From Clostridium grantii DSM 8605 (GTDB lineage: Bacteria; Bacillota; Clostridia; Clostridiales; Clostridiaceae), in the NCBI RefSeq assembly GCF_900129965.1, contig NZ_FQXM01000004.1:124001-188000 (forward strand): 64,000 nucleotides of DNA, given 5' to 3'. Positions 17,372 to 24,713 of the stretch are shown one piece after another; within the stretch, counting starts at the first letter, position 1; each line of letters begins with the position of its first letter. The translations under genes were made by a program, and so were the position numbers. Under the pieces are notes generated by a model, which worked only from the letters and a program-made list of their open reading frames with translations, was not told the origin of the DNA and ran no database searches.

Positions 17372-17682
17372 ATTCCCCCTGTTTTTGGTATTGACTTTGA
17401 CATCAACCCTATGTATAATAAAATTGTGTTAATACGTTTATTTTTAGCAAAAGCATAATAAATGAAGGTAGCGACCCCTCAATACTATGCTCCTACTGAC
17501 GGTATTTTTAATGTTGTTCCGCAAACAACTCTACTAGTATTGCTTTTTAAAGCAGAGAAAATTTTGATTGATTATCTACTCTTCTCCCTATTGTAGCACC
17601 TACAACACACCCTAAAAAACCTTGTTAAGCTAGTCATATCAATGGTTTAGAAACTTTTAATTATAATTATTCGGTATTAAAT
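17372..17682. other. Intergenic region with hairpins and repeated element 1
   Basis: No ORF with a ribosome site is seen. It holds repeated element 1 (17589-17679) and a GTTGTT/AACAAC hairpin near 17511-17527. An imperfect GCATA..TATGC stem at about 17453-17492 resembles the terminator at 17046-17086 in sharing an AGGGGTCG core. These look like the leader of the 90-aa gene. Confidence 0.4.
17589..17679 (-). repeat. Repeated intergenic element, copy 1
   Basis: TAATACCGAATAATT (15 bases) and TGCTACAATA (10 bases), read on the minus strand, are separated by 66 bases. The same two blocks, separated by 65 bases, occur at 23504-23593. The TACAAT core could be a -10 box, but no -35 consensus precedes it. 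The element begins just after the RNA polymerase stop codon. Confidence 0.55.
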
Positions 17683-20469
17683 TTATTTGAATAATTGTAA
17701 TAATGAATCTCCAAATGTTATAAATAACACTTCTAAACTAATTGATTCTATTCCACTTTTCTTATCTATTCTATTAGATTTATGTTTTACAGTATTTAAA
17801 CACTTTTTCATAACAGCTACAATATCTGCTTTTGTAAGCTTTTGATCTTTTATGTACTTAGCTGCATTATATTTATTAGAAGTTACTTTATCATGTTTTT
17901 CTTTTCTACTTAGTTCAGAATTGCCCATTACTGCTTTGTTCATGAAATCTAATGAATTAATTTTTCTAACAACATTATCTACTTTTTCATGATTAACTTT
18001 ATTTTTATTCTCTTTTAGCAGTTTAGCAACATGTACTGTAGCATTTCTACCTTTTTTGTCTGCAATTTTATCTAGTTCTTCTTGTAGCCAGTCCATTGGA
18101 GTGTCCATTTTGGTATATTGTGCTTCAATCCAATCTTTTTGAATACTGTCATTTACTTTTAGCAATTCTAGCAATTCAGATTTATCTAATAATTTTTTAT
18201 AAGCTTCTTTATCTTTTTTAATCTCTTCTAAATTAACATTATTATCTGCACAATATTGTTTTATAATTGGTGCATCTAAATCTCTTCTATGTTTTTTATT
18301 TGTTATTTGTCGTTGTTTATCTGCGCTATTATCCCCAATATATCTAAAGAAATTAGGTTTAATTCTTCTTTTATCTTCAGCACTTATAAATTCCATATCT
18401 TTTTTAATAATTTCTAATTCCTTAATAATTTTTAATTTAGCAAACTGTTTTTTAGCCTTATCTATTTCACAACAAGAGATACTAGAAAGTCTGCTACTTT
18501 GTTTATAAAGCTCATCTAATTCTGCTTGTGCTTCTAGCTTGTTATATCGTAGATGATTAAATTTACTGTTTATTTCTTGACTAAGATTAATTACTTGCCC
18601 AATATAATTTTGTGCAATAGCTTTATCTACAATACACATATTTAAAGCATTTAACTCTCTCCTAACGTTCTCACCTTTAATACAATTTTTAGGTATAAGA
18701 GTTTTGTCTTTTCCAATGTTTTTACAAGCTTCAACAATTATAGTATTGTTTGTTAAAAGGTTACTATCAATATCAAAATCTTCTCCCTGATATGTAGATA
18801 AAATTGGATAATCTATGCTATTAAGAAATACTATGTTTTCAGTATCGTTCATGTAAGTATGTATATCATCTATGTATTTGTTAACTTGAATACCTATATT
18901 CCCCTCGTTAACATGAGGATTCCTGAATCCAACAACGTCTTCTCCATTATTAAATCTACTACAATATAGTTGATTACCTTTTAATTCAGAAATACCATCA
19001 AATTTCCCCACAGTAGCATTTAATAATTCAACAGGATTACCGCACGCAACACAATAATCTGCACTATCTATCAATATTTTACCTGTTCTGATTTTATTTA
19101 CATAAGAATTTATAAAATTTCTTCTATAATCTTTAAACACTTGTGTGTGTTGGAAGTCGCTATTTTTGTGTGACATAGCAACAAAAGCACTTGTAACGTC
19201 AATTTGATTACCTTTTGTAATTTCTTCATCATCATCTATAAAACTATTATCTATAGAATTAACTTCTGCAAGAAAGAAATCTAAATCATTTTTTAATTTA
19301 TTTACATATGCTATTTCTGGTGCTACTAATTGAGATAATTCAGATTTTGTAAATGGAATAGTATTAACCATTTGGTACGACAATCTATTTTTCGGAATAC
19401 CATCATCAGAAACAAAATGACTTTGATGCTCTGTTTTGCACACGCCAAAGGTTGTCCCACATCTTTCCTTCCAATAAGTCAACCACGCACCTTCTCCGAC
19501 ATAACCTTTTCTAGTAACTTCTTCTTGAAATTTAGCTATTTTAATTGCACTTGGTGTAGTTATTAACTCAATATCTTTTACAAATATTTCTTTCCCAAAC
19601 ATATCTGTAACAGTAAATGTTTCATAATCAGCACCAATACTATTACAATAGTCGATATAATATGCTTCTAAATCACACGAAAACCCAGCACACTTCATAT
19701 ATCTGTTTCTCAATAAAGCTACTCCCTTGCCTTTAATAATCTCATTATCTTCAAAAATTTTCTTCGAGAGAAGTCCTTCCCCATCCCAAATTGAGTTAGA
19801 TTCTTCCATCATTACATTTTCTGTATGTAATTGTTCACCTTCTAGCCATGTTTTACTCATTTTCCAATTAAATTTACTCTCATAATCATCGATAACAAGA
19901 ATATTTTTAGGGTCAAATTTTATTGTCCCAATTAAACTACTCAATGTTAAGCTTTCATATGCTCTTACACTAGCAATATCTACTTCCCCTGTAAAATCTA
20001 AGTCCATTCTTGCCCATACTAACGACTTGTCCACTATTGTATTTAACATAAATAGATTATCTCCAACTCTAGCTTTACCACTTCCACGTTTCCAATTTTT
20101 CATTAAATTATTATTGAATTTAAAGCCATTATTATATGACCAAATTCTTAAATCAAGCGTATTTACTGCGATTTCTTCTTTTTTATTAATATATTTCTTA
20201 TTATATTTTACGTTAATAATATCTAATGTATAAGCTTTCCCATCTATGTATTTAACATCTATATTGTCTTGTAGATATGGATTTTTAACCAATTCAAACG
20301 ACCAATCAATTTTACCATTTAATATTTTATCTAAGTATTTTTCTTCTACAACATAATTGTTATCCTCATTTTCCATAGCAGCTTTGTACAACCAGCAACA
20401 TTCTATTGAAGGTATATATATTCCTTCTACTATCTCTGCAACTACTCTTTCCTCATTAACATTTTTCAT
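17683..20469 (-). CDS. Single-subunit two-barrel RNA polymerase (YonO / QDE-1-like)
   Basis: The 928-aa protein carries the signature order of the two double-psi barrels found in cell-type RdRPs, YonO and crAss-like phage RNA polymerases. DGEGLLS at 229-235 and LLRNRYMKCAGFSCD at 252-266 (candidate catalytic Lys 259) mark the first barrel. RNPHV at 516-520 and the metal-binding triad DFDID at 564-568 (after QGE) mark the second. The usual DxDGD glycine is Ile here. A C-terminal helical region of 300 residues follows. YonO is an established DNA-dependent RNA polymerase, so transcription of phage DNA is the likely role; priming is possible. GGGGG precedes the ATG, behind a DUF5659-like gene. 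Confidence 0.82.
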   Translation of the reverse strand: MKNVNEERVVAEIVEGIYIPSIECCWLYKAAMENEDNNYVVEEKYLDKILNGKIDWSFELVKNPYLQDNIDVKYIDGKAYTLDIINVKYNKKYINKKEEIAVNTLDLRIWSYNNGFKFNNNLMKNWKRGSGKARVGDNLFMLNTIVDKSLVWARMDLDFTGEVDIASVRAYESLTLSSLIGTIKFDPKNILVIDDYESKFNWKMSKTWLEGEQLHTENVMMEESNSIWDGEGLLSKKIFEDNEIIKGKGVALLRNRYMKCAGFSCDLEAYYIDYCNSIGADYETFTVTDMFGKEIFVKDIELITTPSAIKIAKFQEEVTRKGYVGEGAWLTYWKERCGTTFGVCKTEHQSHFVSDDGIPKNRLSYQMVNTIPFTKSELSQLVAPEIAYVNKLKNDLDFFLAEVNSIDNSFIDDDEEITKGNQIDVTSAFVAMSHKNSDFQHTQVFKDYRRNFINSYVNKIRTGKILIDSADYCVACGNPVELLNATVGKFDGISELKGNQLYCSRFNNGEDVVGFRNPHVNEGNIGIQVNKYIDDIHTYMNDTENIVFLNSIDYPILSTYQGEDFDIDSNLLTNNTIIVEACKNIGKDKTLIPKNCIKGENVRRELNALNMCIVDKAIAQNYIGQVINLSQEINSKFNHLRYNKLEAQAELDELYKQSSRLSSISCCEIDKAKKQFAKLKIIKELEIIKKDMEFISAEDKRRIKPNFFRYIGDNSADKQRQITNKKHRRDLDAPIIKQYCADNNVNLEEIKKDKEAYKKLLDKSELLELLKVNDSIQKDWIEAQYTKMDTPMDWLQEELDKIADKKGRNATVHVAKLLKENKNKVNHEKVDNVVRKINSLDFMNKAVMGNSELSRKEKHDKVTSNKYNAAKYIKDQKLTKADIVAVMKKCLNTVKHKSNRIDKKSGIESISLEVLFITFGDSLLQLFK

Positions 20470-20517
20470 AACCTTATTCCCCCATTTGATTTTTATTTTT
20501 ATTTGATTTGTGGTTAA

Positions 20518-20700
20518 TTAAAATTTTGCTTTATTTCTTAATGTAATGCTATCTAAATCAGATCTAAGCTTGTCCGTATCTTCAAAAAGAAAAACTAGAA
20601 ATCCAATTTTGTTTCTATTTATTTCAGTACCCTGAAAATTATTTCCATTTTTCATTAATTCTTCTGCAATTTGCTTTTTAAATATTTTTTTGATATTCAA
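20518..20700 (-). CDS. DUF5659-like small protein
   Basis: This 60-aa ORF starts with TTG eight bases after AGGGGG. The core pattern (IAEELMKNGNNF, then GFLVFLFEDTDKLRSDLDSI) fits DUF5659: a helix, a strand pair and a final helix. It is the first gene of the RNA polymerase operon, and a paralogue heads the 21,689-22,971 pair. Function is unknown. Confidence 0.6.
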   Translation of the reverse strand: MNIKKIFKKQIAEELMKNGNNFQGTEINRNKIGFLVFLFEDTDKLRSDLDSITLRNKAKF

Positions 20701-20740
20701 TTTAATTTCCCCCTATTTAAAATTTATTTTTTATTTATTG

Positions 20741-20788
20741 TTGACATTGCACATAATAATATGGTATACTTAGTTGTAATCTTACCAT
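20741..20788 (+). promoter_or_regulatory. Strong SigA promoter with overlapping inverted repeat
   Basis: A perfect TTGACA (20741-20746) and TATACT (20765-20770) are 18 bases apart. An inverted repeat ATGGTA..TACCAT (20761-20766 with 20783-20788) spans the -10 box and start site, as an operator would. It points away from the RNA polymerase operon and towards non-coding sequence. Confidence 0.8.
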
Positions 20789-21560
20789 GGCATAACTATA
20801 ACATAAATTAAAATTAATGTCCAACACTTTTGGGCTTTTTTGAATTCACTCAAAAATGGGTGAGTTTATTTGTGTTTAGAAAAGTTTCCCCTTTGGAGGG
20901 TAAATTATTAAAGTTTGCACAGTCTATGCCAACCCACTAATAGCCATATTCTTAAACTGTGTACAAAGGTGGACACAGTTATTTTGCTCACGGTCGGAAC
21001 GTTATCACTTATCATTTTGAGTGATAAGACAACTGTTCTTCATTTTGAGTATCAGTTTAAGCGTCACAAAAGTGTGCACCTTGAACTGATACTAGAATAT
21101 TTGCAATCAACCTTACAAGTTCATTTGAAGAACCTGTTCTAAATGGCTCATACCCTTTAAAAATTTCTAAAATGCACACTATGTATATTTAAAACACGTA
21201 CGTACAAGCATTATTAAGCAACTAAATACCGTTCTTTAATTAATTTGAATATAAGTATACTAGCACAATAATAAGTGTAATATGTACTCTATTTAATTTG
21301 ATAACGATAGATAATAATAATAATAATCACAAGCAACTTGTTGCGAAGTGAAAAGGAAGTTCAGTCGCTGCTTTTTGCGACTTAACGACGTGCATTTGAT
21401 TTTATCTTTTCTTCTATCTATTAAAGTAAGTCAAAAGATTAAAAGCAAAGTCAAAAGATAAAGTCAAATGCCTGACGCACAACAAGTTGCTTGTCATTTC
21501 GTCTTTAAAGTCAAAACGCTACGCTGACTTGAAAGCCAAAATTTATTATTTTATTTATTT
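20777..21560 (+). ncRNA. Large structured non-coding RNA locus
   Basis: About 780 bases after the promoter hold no credible gene but many stems. 20955-20962 pairs with 20973-20980, and 21008-21014 with 21022-21028. A 13-bp stem 21049-21061 / 21080-21092 nests inside 21035-21042 / 21126-21133. A 14-bp stem 21330-21343 / 21480-21493 encloses a 19-bp stem 21392-21410 / 21453-21471 and a 6-bp stem at 21363-21382. Two long stems contain one U-G pair each, tolerated only in plus-strand RNA. Size, prophage location and architecture recall ROOL/GOLLD-type phage RNAs, but I cannot match a consensus. An early terminator means full-length RNA would need read-through or another start. Confidence 0.5.
20819..20841 (+). 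terminator. Intrinsic terminator or attenuator close to the promoter
   Basis: A 6-bp stem GTCCAA / TTGGGC with a five-base loop is followed by six Ts. It lies about 65 bases after the predicted start, so the promoter may yield a short RNA or be under attenuation. Confidence 0.7.
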
Positions 21561-21612
21561 ATTATTTTTATTCTGATTATGTGTTCCCTCAATTGAGTGA
21601 AAGTACAATTCA

Positions 21613-21684
21613 AAAAGCGTTCCATCTTTCGTAGGCTTATATATAATTTTCTAATATAGGGTTACGAAAGATGGAACGTTTTAG
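21613..21684 (-). terminator. Bidirectional terminator with 16-bp perfect stem
   Basis: The arms 21619-21634 and 21664-21679 (CGTTCCATCTTTCGTA and complement) are perfect. Ts follow on both strands: five on minus, four on plus. It closes the operon of the 360-aa gene and insulates the plus-strand RNA locus. Confidence 0.8.
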
Positions 21685-21688
21685 AGGA

Positions 21689-22771
21689 TTAAACTATATA
21701 ATTAACTATTTCTTTTACCTCATTTAGATAATTTTCATTATTAACAATTGACATTTCCCAACTTTTTAAATATTGAGGTTTCTTTTTAGAACCTTTAAAA
21801 ACTTTATCTTCTTCTTCTTCTAAAAATAAATATAATATATCATTATCAAGTTGCTTCTTTCTTACTATTATTTCTTCAACTTGCAATTTTGCTTTTTCTG
21901 CTACTTTTGATTTTATTATTTGTTTTAATTTTTTTGCATTATTATATTCTTCATCAATTATTTCTCTATTTTCTTGATAATAAGCAGTAATTTCATAGCC
22001 AACATAAAAATACATACATTCAATTTCTTTTTTAACTTCTTCTTTTACTTTGTCATAAAATTTTCTTAATGCTTTTTTATCAAATTTAAGTTGTTGAATT
22101 GTTGTGTCATATGCATCTAATAATTTTTTCTCAATATCTTTAATTATTTGAGTTTCTTCTGTATTAGCAATTCTTTCTTTTGAAATTCTTTCTTCATCAA
22201 AGTATGAAATAATGTATCCTTTTTGAAATTTAATAATATTTTTATTCTGCAATCTTGTCAATGACTGTTCAATTTTTCTATTTGCTATCGAAGAAACTTG
22301 AAACATAACGTTGTTAAATGAAATAAAAGATAATCCATTTTTTGAAATATATTTGACGATTTCTTCTTCTTTTGTTTGAAGTCTTTTGTAATTTTCATTG
22401 ATTAAATTTGCTATTTGTAGCATTTGCAAGTTTGTTCGATATATTGTATTGTCTATTTTGTGATTTTCTTGAATAGAATAGAAATAATTTGTTAATATAG
22501 CATCAATATAATTCGCATAAAGAGTAGTTTGATTTCTACTCCCTTCTGATTTTCCACTATGCCCTTTTCTATTATCAATTTTTTCTTTTACTTCTGCAAA
22601 GATCTCATCAATGAAGGTTTTCTGTCCTACTTTATGATATGTGAAATACCTTTCAAAGTCCTTATATTGACAATTTCGTGAGTTACCTCTACTCTTTTCT
22701 TCTACTTCTAATAAACTACATAATTCTTTGTATTTGTATCCTTGATTGATTTGTAAATTGTTTGTATTCAT
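21689..22771 (-). CDS. Phage DNA-binding-like protein, possible replication initiator
   Basis: The 360-aa protein opens with INQGYKYKELCSLLEVEEK and KDFERYFTYHKVGQKTFIDEIF, a block common at the start of Firmicute phage and plasmid proteins of unknown role. Residues about 135-190 form a winged-helix pattern (EEEIVKYISKNGLSFIS, IEQSLTRLQNKNIIKFQKGYII). The C-terminal half is coiled and highly charged. In a prophage without recognisable replication enzymes it is the best initiator candidate, but this is inference from context. The gene follows a DUF5659-like gene by 14 bases. Confidence 0.5.
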   Translation of the reverse strand: MNTNNLQINQGYKYKELCSLLEVEEKSRGNSRNCQYKDFERYFTYHKVGQKTFIDEIFAEVKEKIDNRKGHSGKSEGSRNQTTLYANYIDAILTNYFYSIQENHKIDNTIYRTNLQMLQIANLINENYKRLQTKEEEIVKYISKNGLSFISFNNVMFQVSSIANRKIEQSLTRLQNKNIIKFQKGYIISYFDEERISKERIANTEETQIIKDIEKKLLDAYDTTIQQLKFDKKALRKFYDKVKEEVKKEIECMYFYVGYEITAYYQENREIIDEEYNNAKKLKQIIKSKVAEKAKLQVEEIIVRKKQLDNDILYLFLEEEEDKVFKGSKKKPQYLKSWEMSIVNNENYLNEVKEIVNYIV

Positions 22772-22785
22772 AATTGGTATTCCCC

Positions 22786-22971
22786 CTAATAATTAGATGT
22801 GCTTTTTTTTAGTTTAATTAATTCATGTAGCACAAAATTAAATTTATCTGTATTTTCAAAACTATATACCGTTTTTCCTTCTTCATCCTGATATTTAAAG
22901 TATCTAAAACCTATGAAATTCAGTGCTTCTGCTAAAGATTTCTTTTTAATTACTGAATAGTTATTTTCCAT
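22786..22971 (-). CDS. DUF5659-like small protein, second paralogue
   Basis: This 61-aa protein (SLAEALNFIGFRYFKYQD, then TVYSFENTDKFNFVLHELIKL) shares the helix-strand-helix pattern and FEnTDKF motif with the 60-aa protein at 20,518-20,700. Each precedes a large protein gene of the early region. Function is unknown. Confidence 0.6.
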   Translation of the reverse strand: MENNYSVIKKKSLAEALNFIGFRYFKYQDEEGKTVYSFENTDKFNFVLHELIKLKKSTSNY

Positions 22972-23024
22972 ATTAATTACCCCCTGTTGTAATGTTCGGA
23001 ATGAACTTTACAAATTATTGTTTA

Positions 23025-23101
23025 TTTATGGAGGATTATAATATCCAATCCTCCATAAATCATATATTTATTCTATGTATCCTCAGTTAAAATGGAGGAT
23101 T
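23025..23101. repeat. Inverted and direct repeats of an ATGGAGGATT motif
   Basis: A 13-bp perfect inverted repeat (23025-23037 and 23047-23059; TTTATGGAGGATT and complement) is followed by a third direct copy of the core at 23092-23101. It lies between the ribbon-helix-helix gene and its downstream pair. It could be an operator for that regulator, or an origin-type iteron set. Confidence 0.55.
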
Positions 23102-23157
23102 GCAAAAATAATTCTTGCATATTGACTTTATATATGTTAATATTATTGTGTAGTGTT

Positions 23158-23328
23158 CTATTCATTTTCAGCAATATATTGAGAAAATAATTCTTCTATA
23201 ATAACATTGATGCTACATCTTCTTGCTATTGCAAGTATTCTAACCAGTATTCTAATCTGATCTAATATATCTGTTTGAATAGAAGTTGTGAAAGGTTCTC
23301 TTTCTACGTCAATTTTTGGTCTCCCCAT
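23158..23328 (-). CDS. Ribbon-helix-helix regulator (CopG/Arc-like)
   Basis: A 56-aa ORF begins MGRPKIDVEREPFTTSI. The short strand EPFTTSI followed by two helices (DILDQIRILVRILAIARRC, NVIIEELFSQYI) is the ribbon-helix-helix pattern of small phage and plasmid repressors. A strong GGGGGTG ribosome site precedes it. It heads the operon leading to the 360-aa protein, with a large inverted repeat right after it that may be its binding site. Confidence 0.7.
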   Translation of the reverse strand: MGRPKIDVEREPFTTSIQTDILDQIRILVRILAIARRCSINVIIEELFSQYIAENE

Positions 23329-23503
23329 CTATTTCACCCCCTTGATTTCTATAAGTATTTAAAAAATAAAAAATATATACATCTAATACGGACAATTCAT
23401 TTCCCCCATAGCGTTGTTACAAATCTAGTCATATAGCCATTTCTAGCTATTATATGTGCAAATTTATTAATCCTATTCGGACATTTGAAATTATTGTTCC
23501 CCT

Positions 23504-23593
23504 TATTGTAGCAGATGTAAATTTATAATTTATTGTCTGTAAGTGTTGGTATGACTAGCTTTACAGTATGTTTGATGAAATTATTCGGTATTA
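23504..23593 (-). repeat. Repeated intergenic element, copy 2
   Basis: It has the same 15-base and 10-base blocks as copy 1 at 17589-17679, separated by 65 rather than 66 bases, with an unrelated middle. The middle contains, on the opposite strand sense, the 12-base TATGACTAGCTT of copy 1 (23550-23561 here, 17627-17638 there). RNAs from the two copies could therefore pair over 12 bases. Confidence 0.55.
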
Positions 23594-23609
23594 AATTTTA
23601 TATAAAGCA

Positions 23610-23625
23610 TTTCCTTTAAAGGAAA
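23610..23625. promoter_or_regulatory. Palindrome TTTCCTTTAAAGGAAA, possible operator
   Basis: This is a perfect 16-bp palindrome upstream of repeated element 2. A near copy in the same flanking context (AAAGC[AG]T before it) is at 25290-25305. Spacing and symmetry suit a dimeric repressor, but the binding protein is unknown. Confidence 0.45.
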
Positions 23626-23762
23626 CGATATATGTTTTGCTTTGGGATTTCCCAACATAAACTCTAAATTTTAACCTCTCTCATACTCGCTCATGCTTCC
23701 ATTTGCTACGTTTTTCTTCAACATGATTTTAATAAAATTCCACTTTTATCAACTTTGTTGAA

Positions 23763-23791
23763 ATTAAAAGAGTAACCATTTAGGCTACTCT
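23763..23791 (-). terminator. Intrinsic terminator of the small early operon
   Basis: A 6-bp stem AGAGTA / TACTCT (23769-23774 and 23786-23791) is followed by TTTTAATTT on the minus strand, directly after the 91-aa gene. Confidence 0.65.
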
Positions 23792-23796
23792 GATTT

Positions 23797-24072
23797 TTAA
23801 TCTAATATTTCTTTGCTACAACAAACTAATTGTTCTATACAACAATACAAATTTGCAAAATGTCCTTTTAATATATCATCTAAAGTCCACTCATTTTTTT
23901 TGATACAATATTCCACATAATCGTAATTATTAATCTTTTGCATAAACAGTTCTTCTAGCACAAATTTTCTTTCTTCCCTTGTCCCACCTGCATAAAGGTA
24001 AATATAATCTCCCACGATTTGTTTATCCAATTTTTGCTTTCTTGTTTCCATTTTTGTAAATAAATTTTCCAT
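23797..24072 (-). CDS. Hypothetical phage protein (91 aa)
   Basis: This 91-aa, predicted helical protein has a cysteine-rich end (LYCCIEQLVCCSKEILD). ATG is chosen eight bases after GGGGG. It is the second gene of an operon read from the repressor-controlled promoter at 24378-24406, so it is probably an early lytic or regulatory function. No family is recognised. Confidence 0.55.
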   Translation of the reverse strand: MENLFTKMETRKQKLDKQIVGDYIYLYAGGTREERKFVLEELFMQKINNYDYVEYCIKKNEWTLDDILKGHFANLYCCIEQLVCCSKEILD

Positions 24073-24093
24073 TTTATCATCCCCCATTTTTTA

Positions 24094-24330
24094 TTAAATT
24101 CTTGCTTTCCAACCTAATAAATCGTAAATATAAATTCCATCTTCATCATTGCAAAAATAGTAGTCTTGGTATTTGTGGCTATATTCAATAATGCCTTGTA
24201 GCCAAGTGTTATCATCTGTGTCGAAAATTTCTATTGGTTCTCCTGATGTAAAATAATAATTATCTTCTAGTGCATATCTGCCCTGACTATTATGTTTAAG
24301 CTTTCCTTCATGGTCATACTTTTTATTCAT
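24094..24330 (-). CDS. DUF5348-like small phage protein
   Basis: The 78-aa protein matches the DUF5348 pattern: GRYALEDNYYFTSGEPIEIF, W at about 43, GIIEYSHKYQDYYF, then DGIYIYDLLGWKARI. GGGAGG precedes the ATG. It is the first gene divergent from the repressor, the position of a Cro/antirepressor or excisionase in many phages, although no DNA-binding motif is seen. Confidence 0.6.
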   Translation of the reverse strand: MNKKYDHEGKLKHNSQGRYALEDNYYFTSGEPIEIFDTDDNTWLQGIIEYSHKYQDYYFCNDEDGIYIYDLLGWKARI

Positions 24331-24377
24331 AAATTTTAACCTCCCAAGAATTTTTATTTTGTCTTAATATATTTACT

Positions 24378-24444
24378 ATTATAACTGCACTTATACTATA
24401 AGTCAAGTTGTATTATTGATAATTATATTATTTATTGTTATACT
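24378..24444. promoter_or_regulatory. Divergent promoter pair with palindromic operator
   Basis: On the minus strand TTGACT (24401-24406) and TATAAT (24378-24383) are 17 apart. On the plus strand TTGATA (24416-24421) and TATACT (24439-24444) are 17 apart. The 15-bp palindrome ACTTATACTATAAGT (24389-24403) fills the minus spacer and overlaps its -35. A shorter repeat ATACT-TGT-AGTAT follows the plus -10. This is a classical lysogeny switch layout. Confidence 0.78.
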
Positions 24445-24475
24445 ATATATATACTTGTAGTATGGAGGTTCTTAA

Positions 24476-24676
24476 ATGCTTAAACTTAGAATAAAGGATA
24501 TTTTAGAAGAACAAAATAAAACTGTTTACTGGTTGGCTAAACAAATTGGTATGAGTCAAAATAGTGCAGGCAGGCTTGTAAAAAATGAAACTTCTTCAAT
24601 TAATTTTGAAAATTTAGAGAAAATTATTAAGGCTTTAGATTGTAATTTTGATGATATTTTTGAAATTAAAGACTAA
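24476..24676 (+). CDS. Cro/CI-type repressor (HTH_3/HTH_26)
   Basis: This 66-aa protein is a single helix-turn-helix domain: LKLRIKDILEEQNKTVYWLA, KQIGMSQNSAGRLVKNETS, then NFENLEKIIKALDCNFDDIF. It is the only clear protein gene on the plus strand of the prophage. GGAGG lies seven bases before the ATG, behind its own promoter. By position it should repress the divergent operon. No C-terminal oligomerisation or LexA-like cleavage domain is present, so induction by RecA cleavage is unlikely. Confidence 0.85.
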   Translation: MLKLRIKDILEEQNKTVYWLAKQIGMSQNSAGRLVKNETSSINFENLEKIIKALDCNFDDIFEIKD

Positions 24677-24708
24677 AAAAGGACTAGATTAAATTCTAGC
24701 CCTTTTTC
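24675..24708 (+). terminator. Intrinsic terminator of the repressor gene
   Basis: A GGACTAGA / TCTAGCCC stem (24681-24702) is flanked by six As and five Ts, so it can work in both directions. It overlaps the repressor stop codon. Confidence 0.8.
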
Positions 24709-24713
24709 TTTAT

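Larger units (their letters stand above)
23329..23796. other. Intergenic region with repeats, no gene seen
   Basis: It contains repeated element 2 (23504-23593), a 16-bp palindrome (23610-23625), a terminator (23763-23791) and two copies of a TNTCGGACA-like motif near 23386 and 23475. The only reading frames are a few codons long, including one of five codons behind a GGGGG. Confidence 0.4.

Noticed and set aside
20915..21142. 75-codon plus-strand reading frame in the structured region
   Set aside because: It has no ribosome site, no recognisable protein pattern, and lies across several stems whose U-G pairs point to RNA structure rather than coding.
23435..23470. A stretch resembling part of a Cas9 guide scaffold (GCTAGAAATGGC)
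   Set aside because: A short chance match; there is no cas gene, repeat array or anti-repeat in the window.
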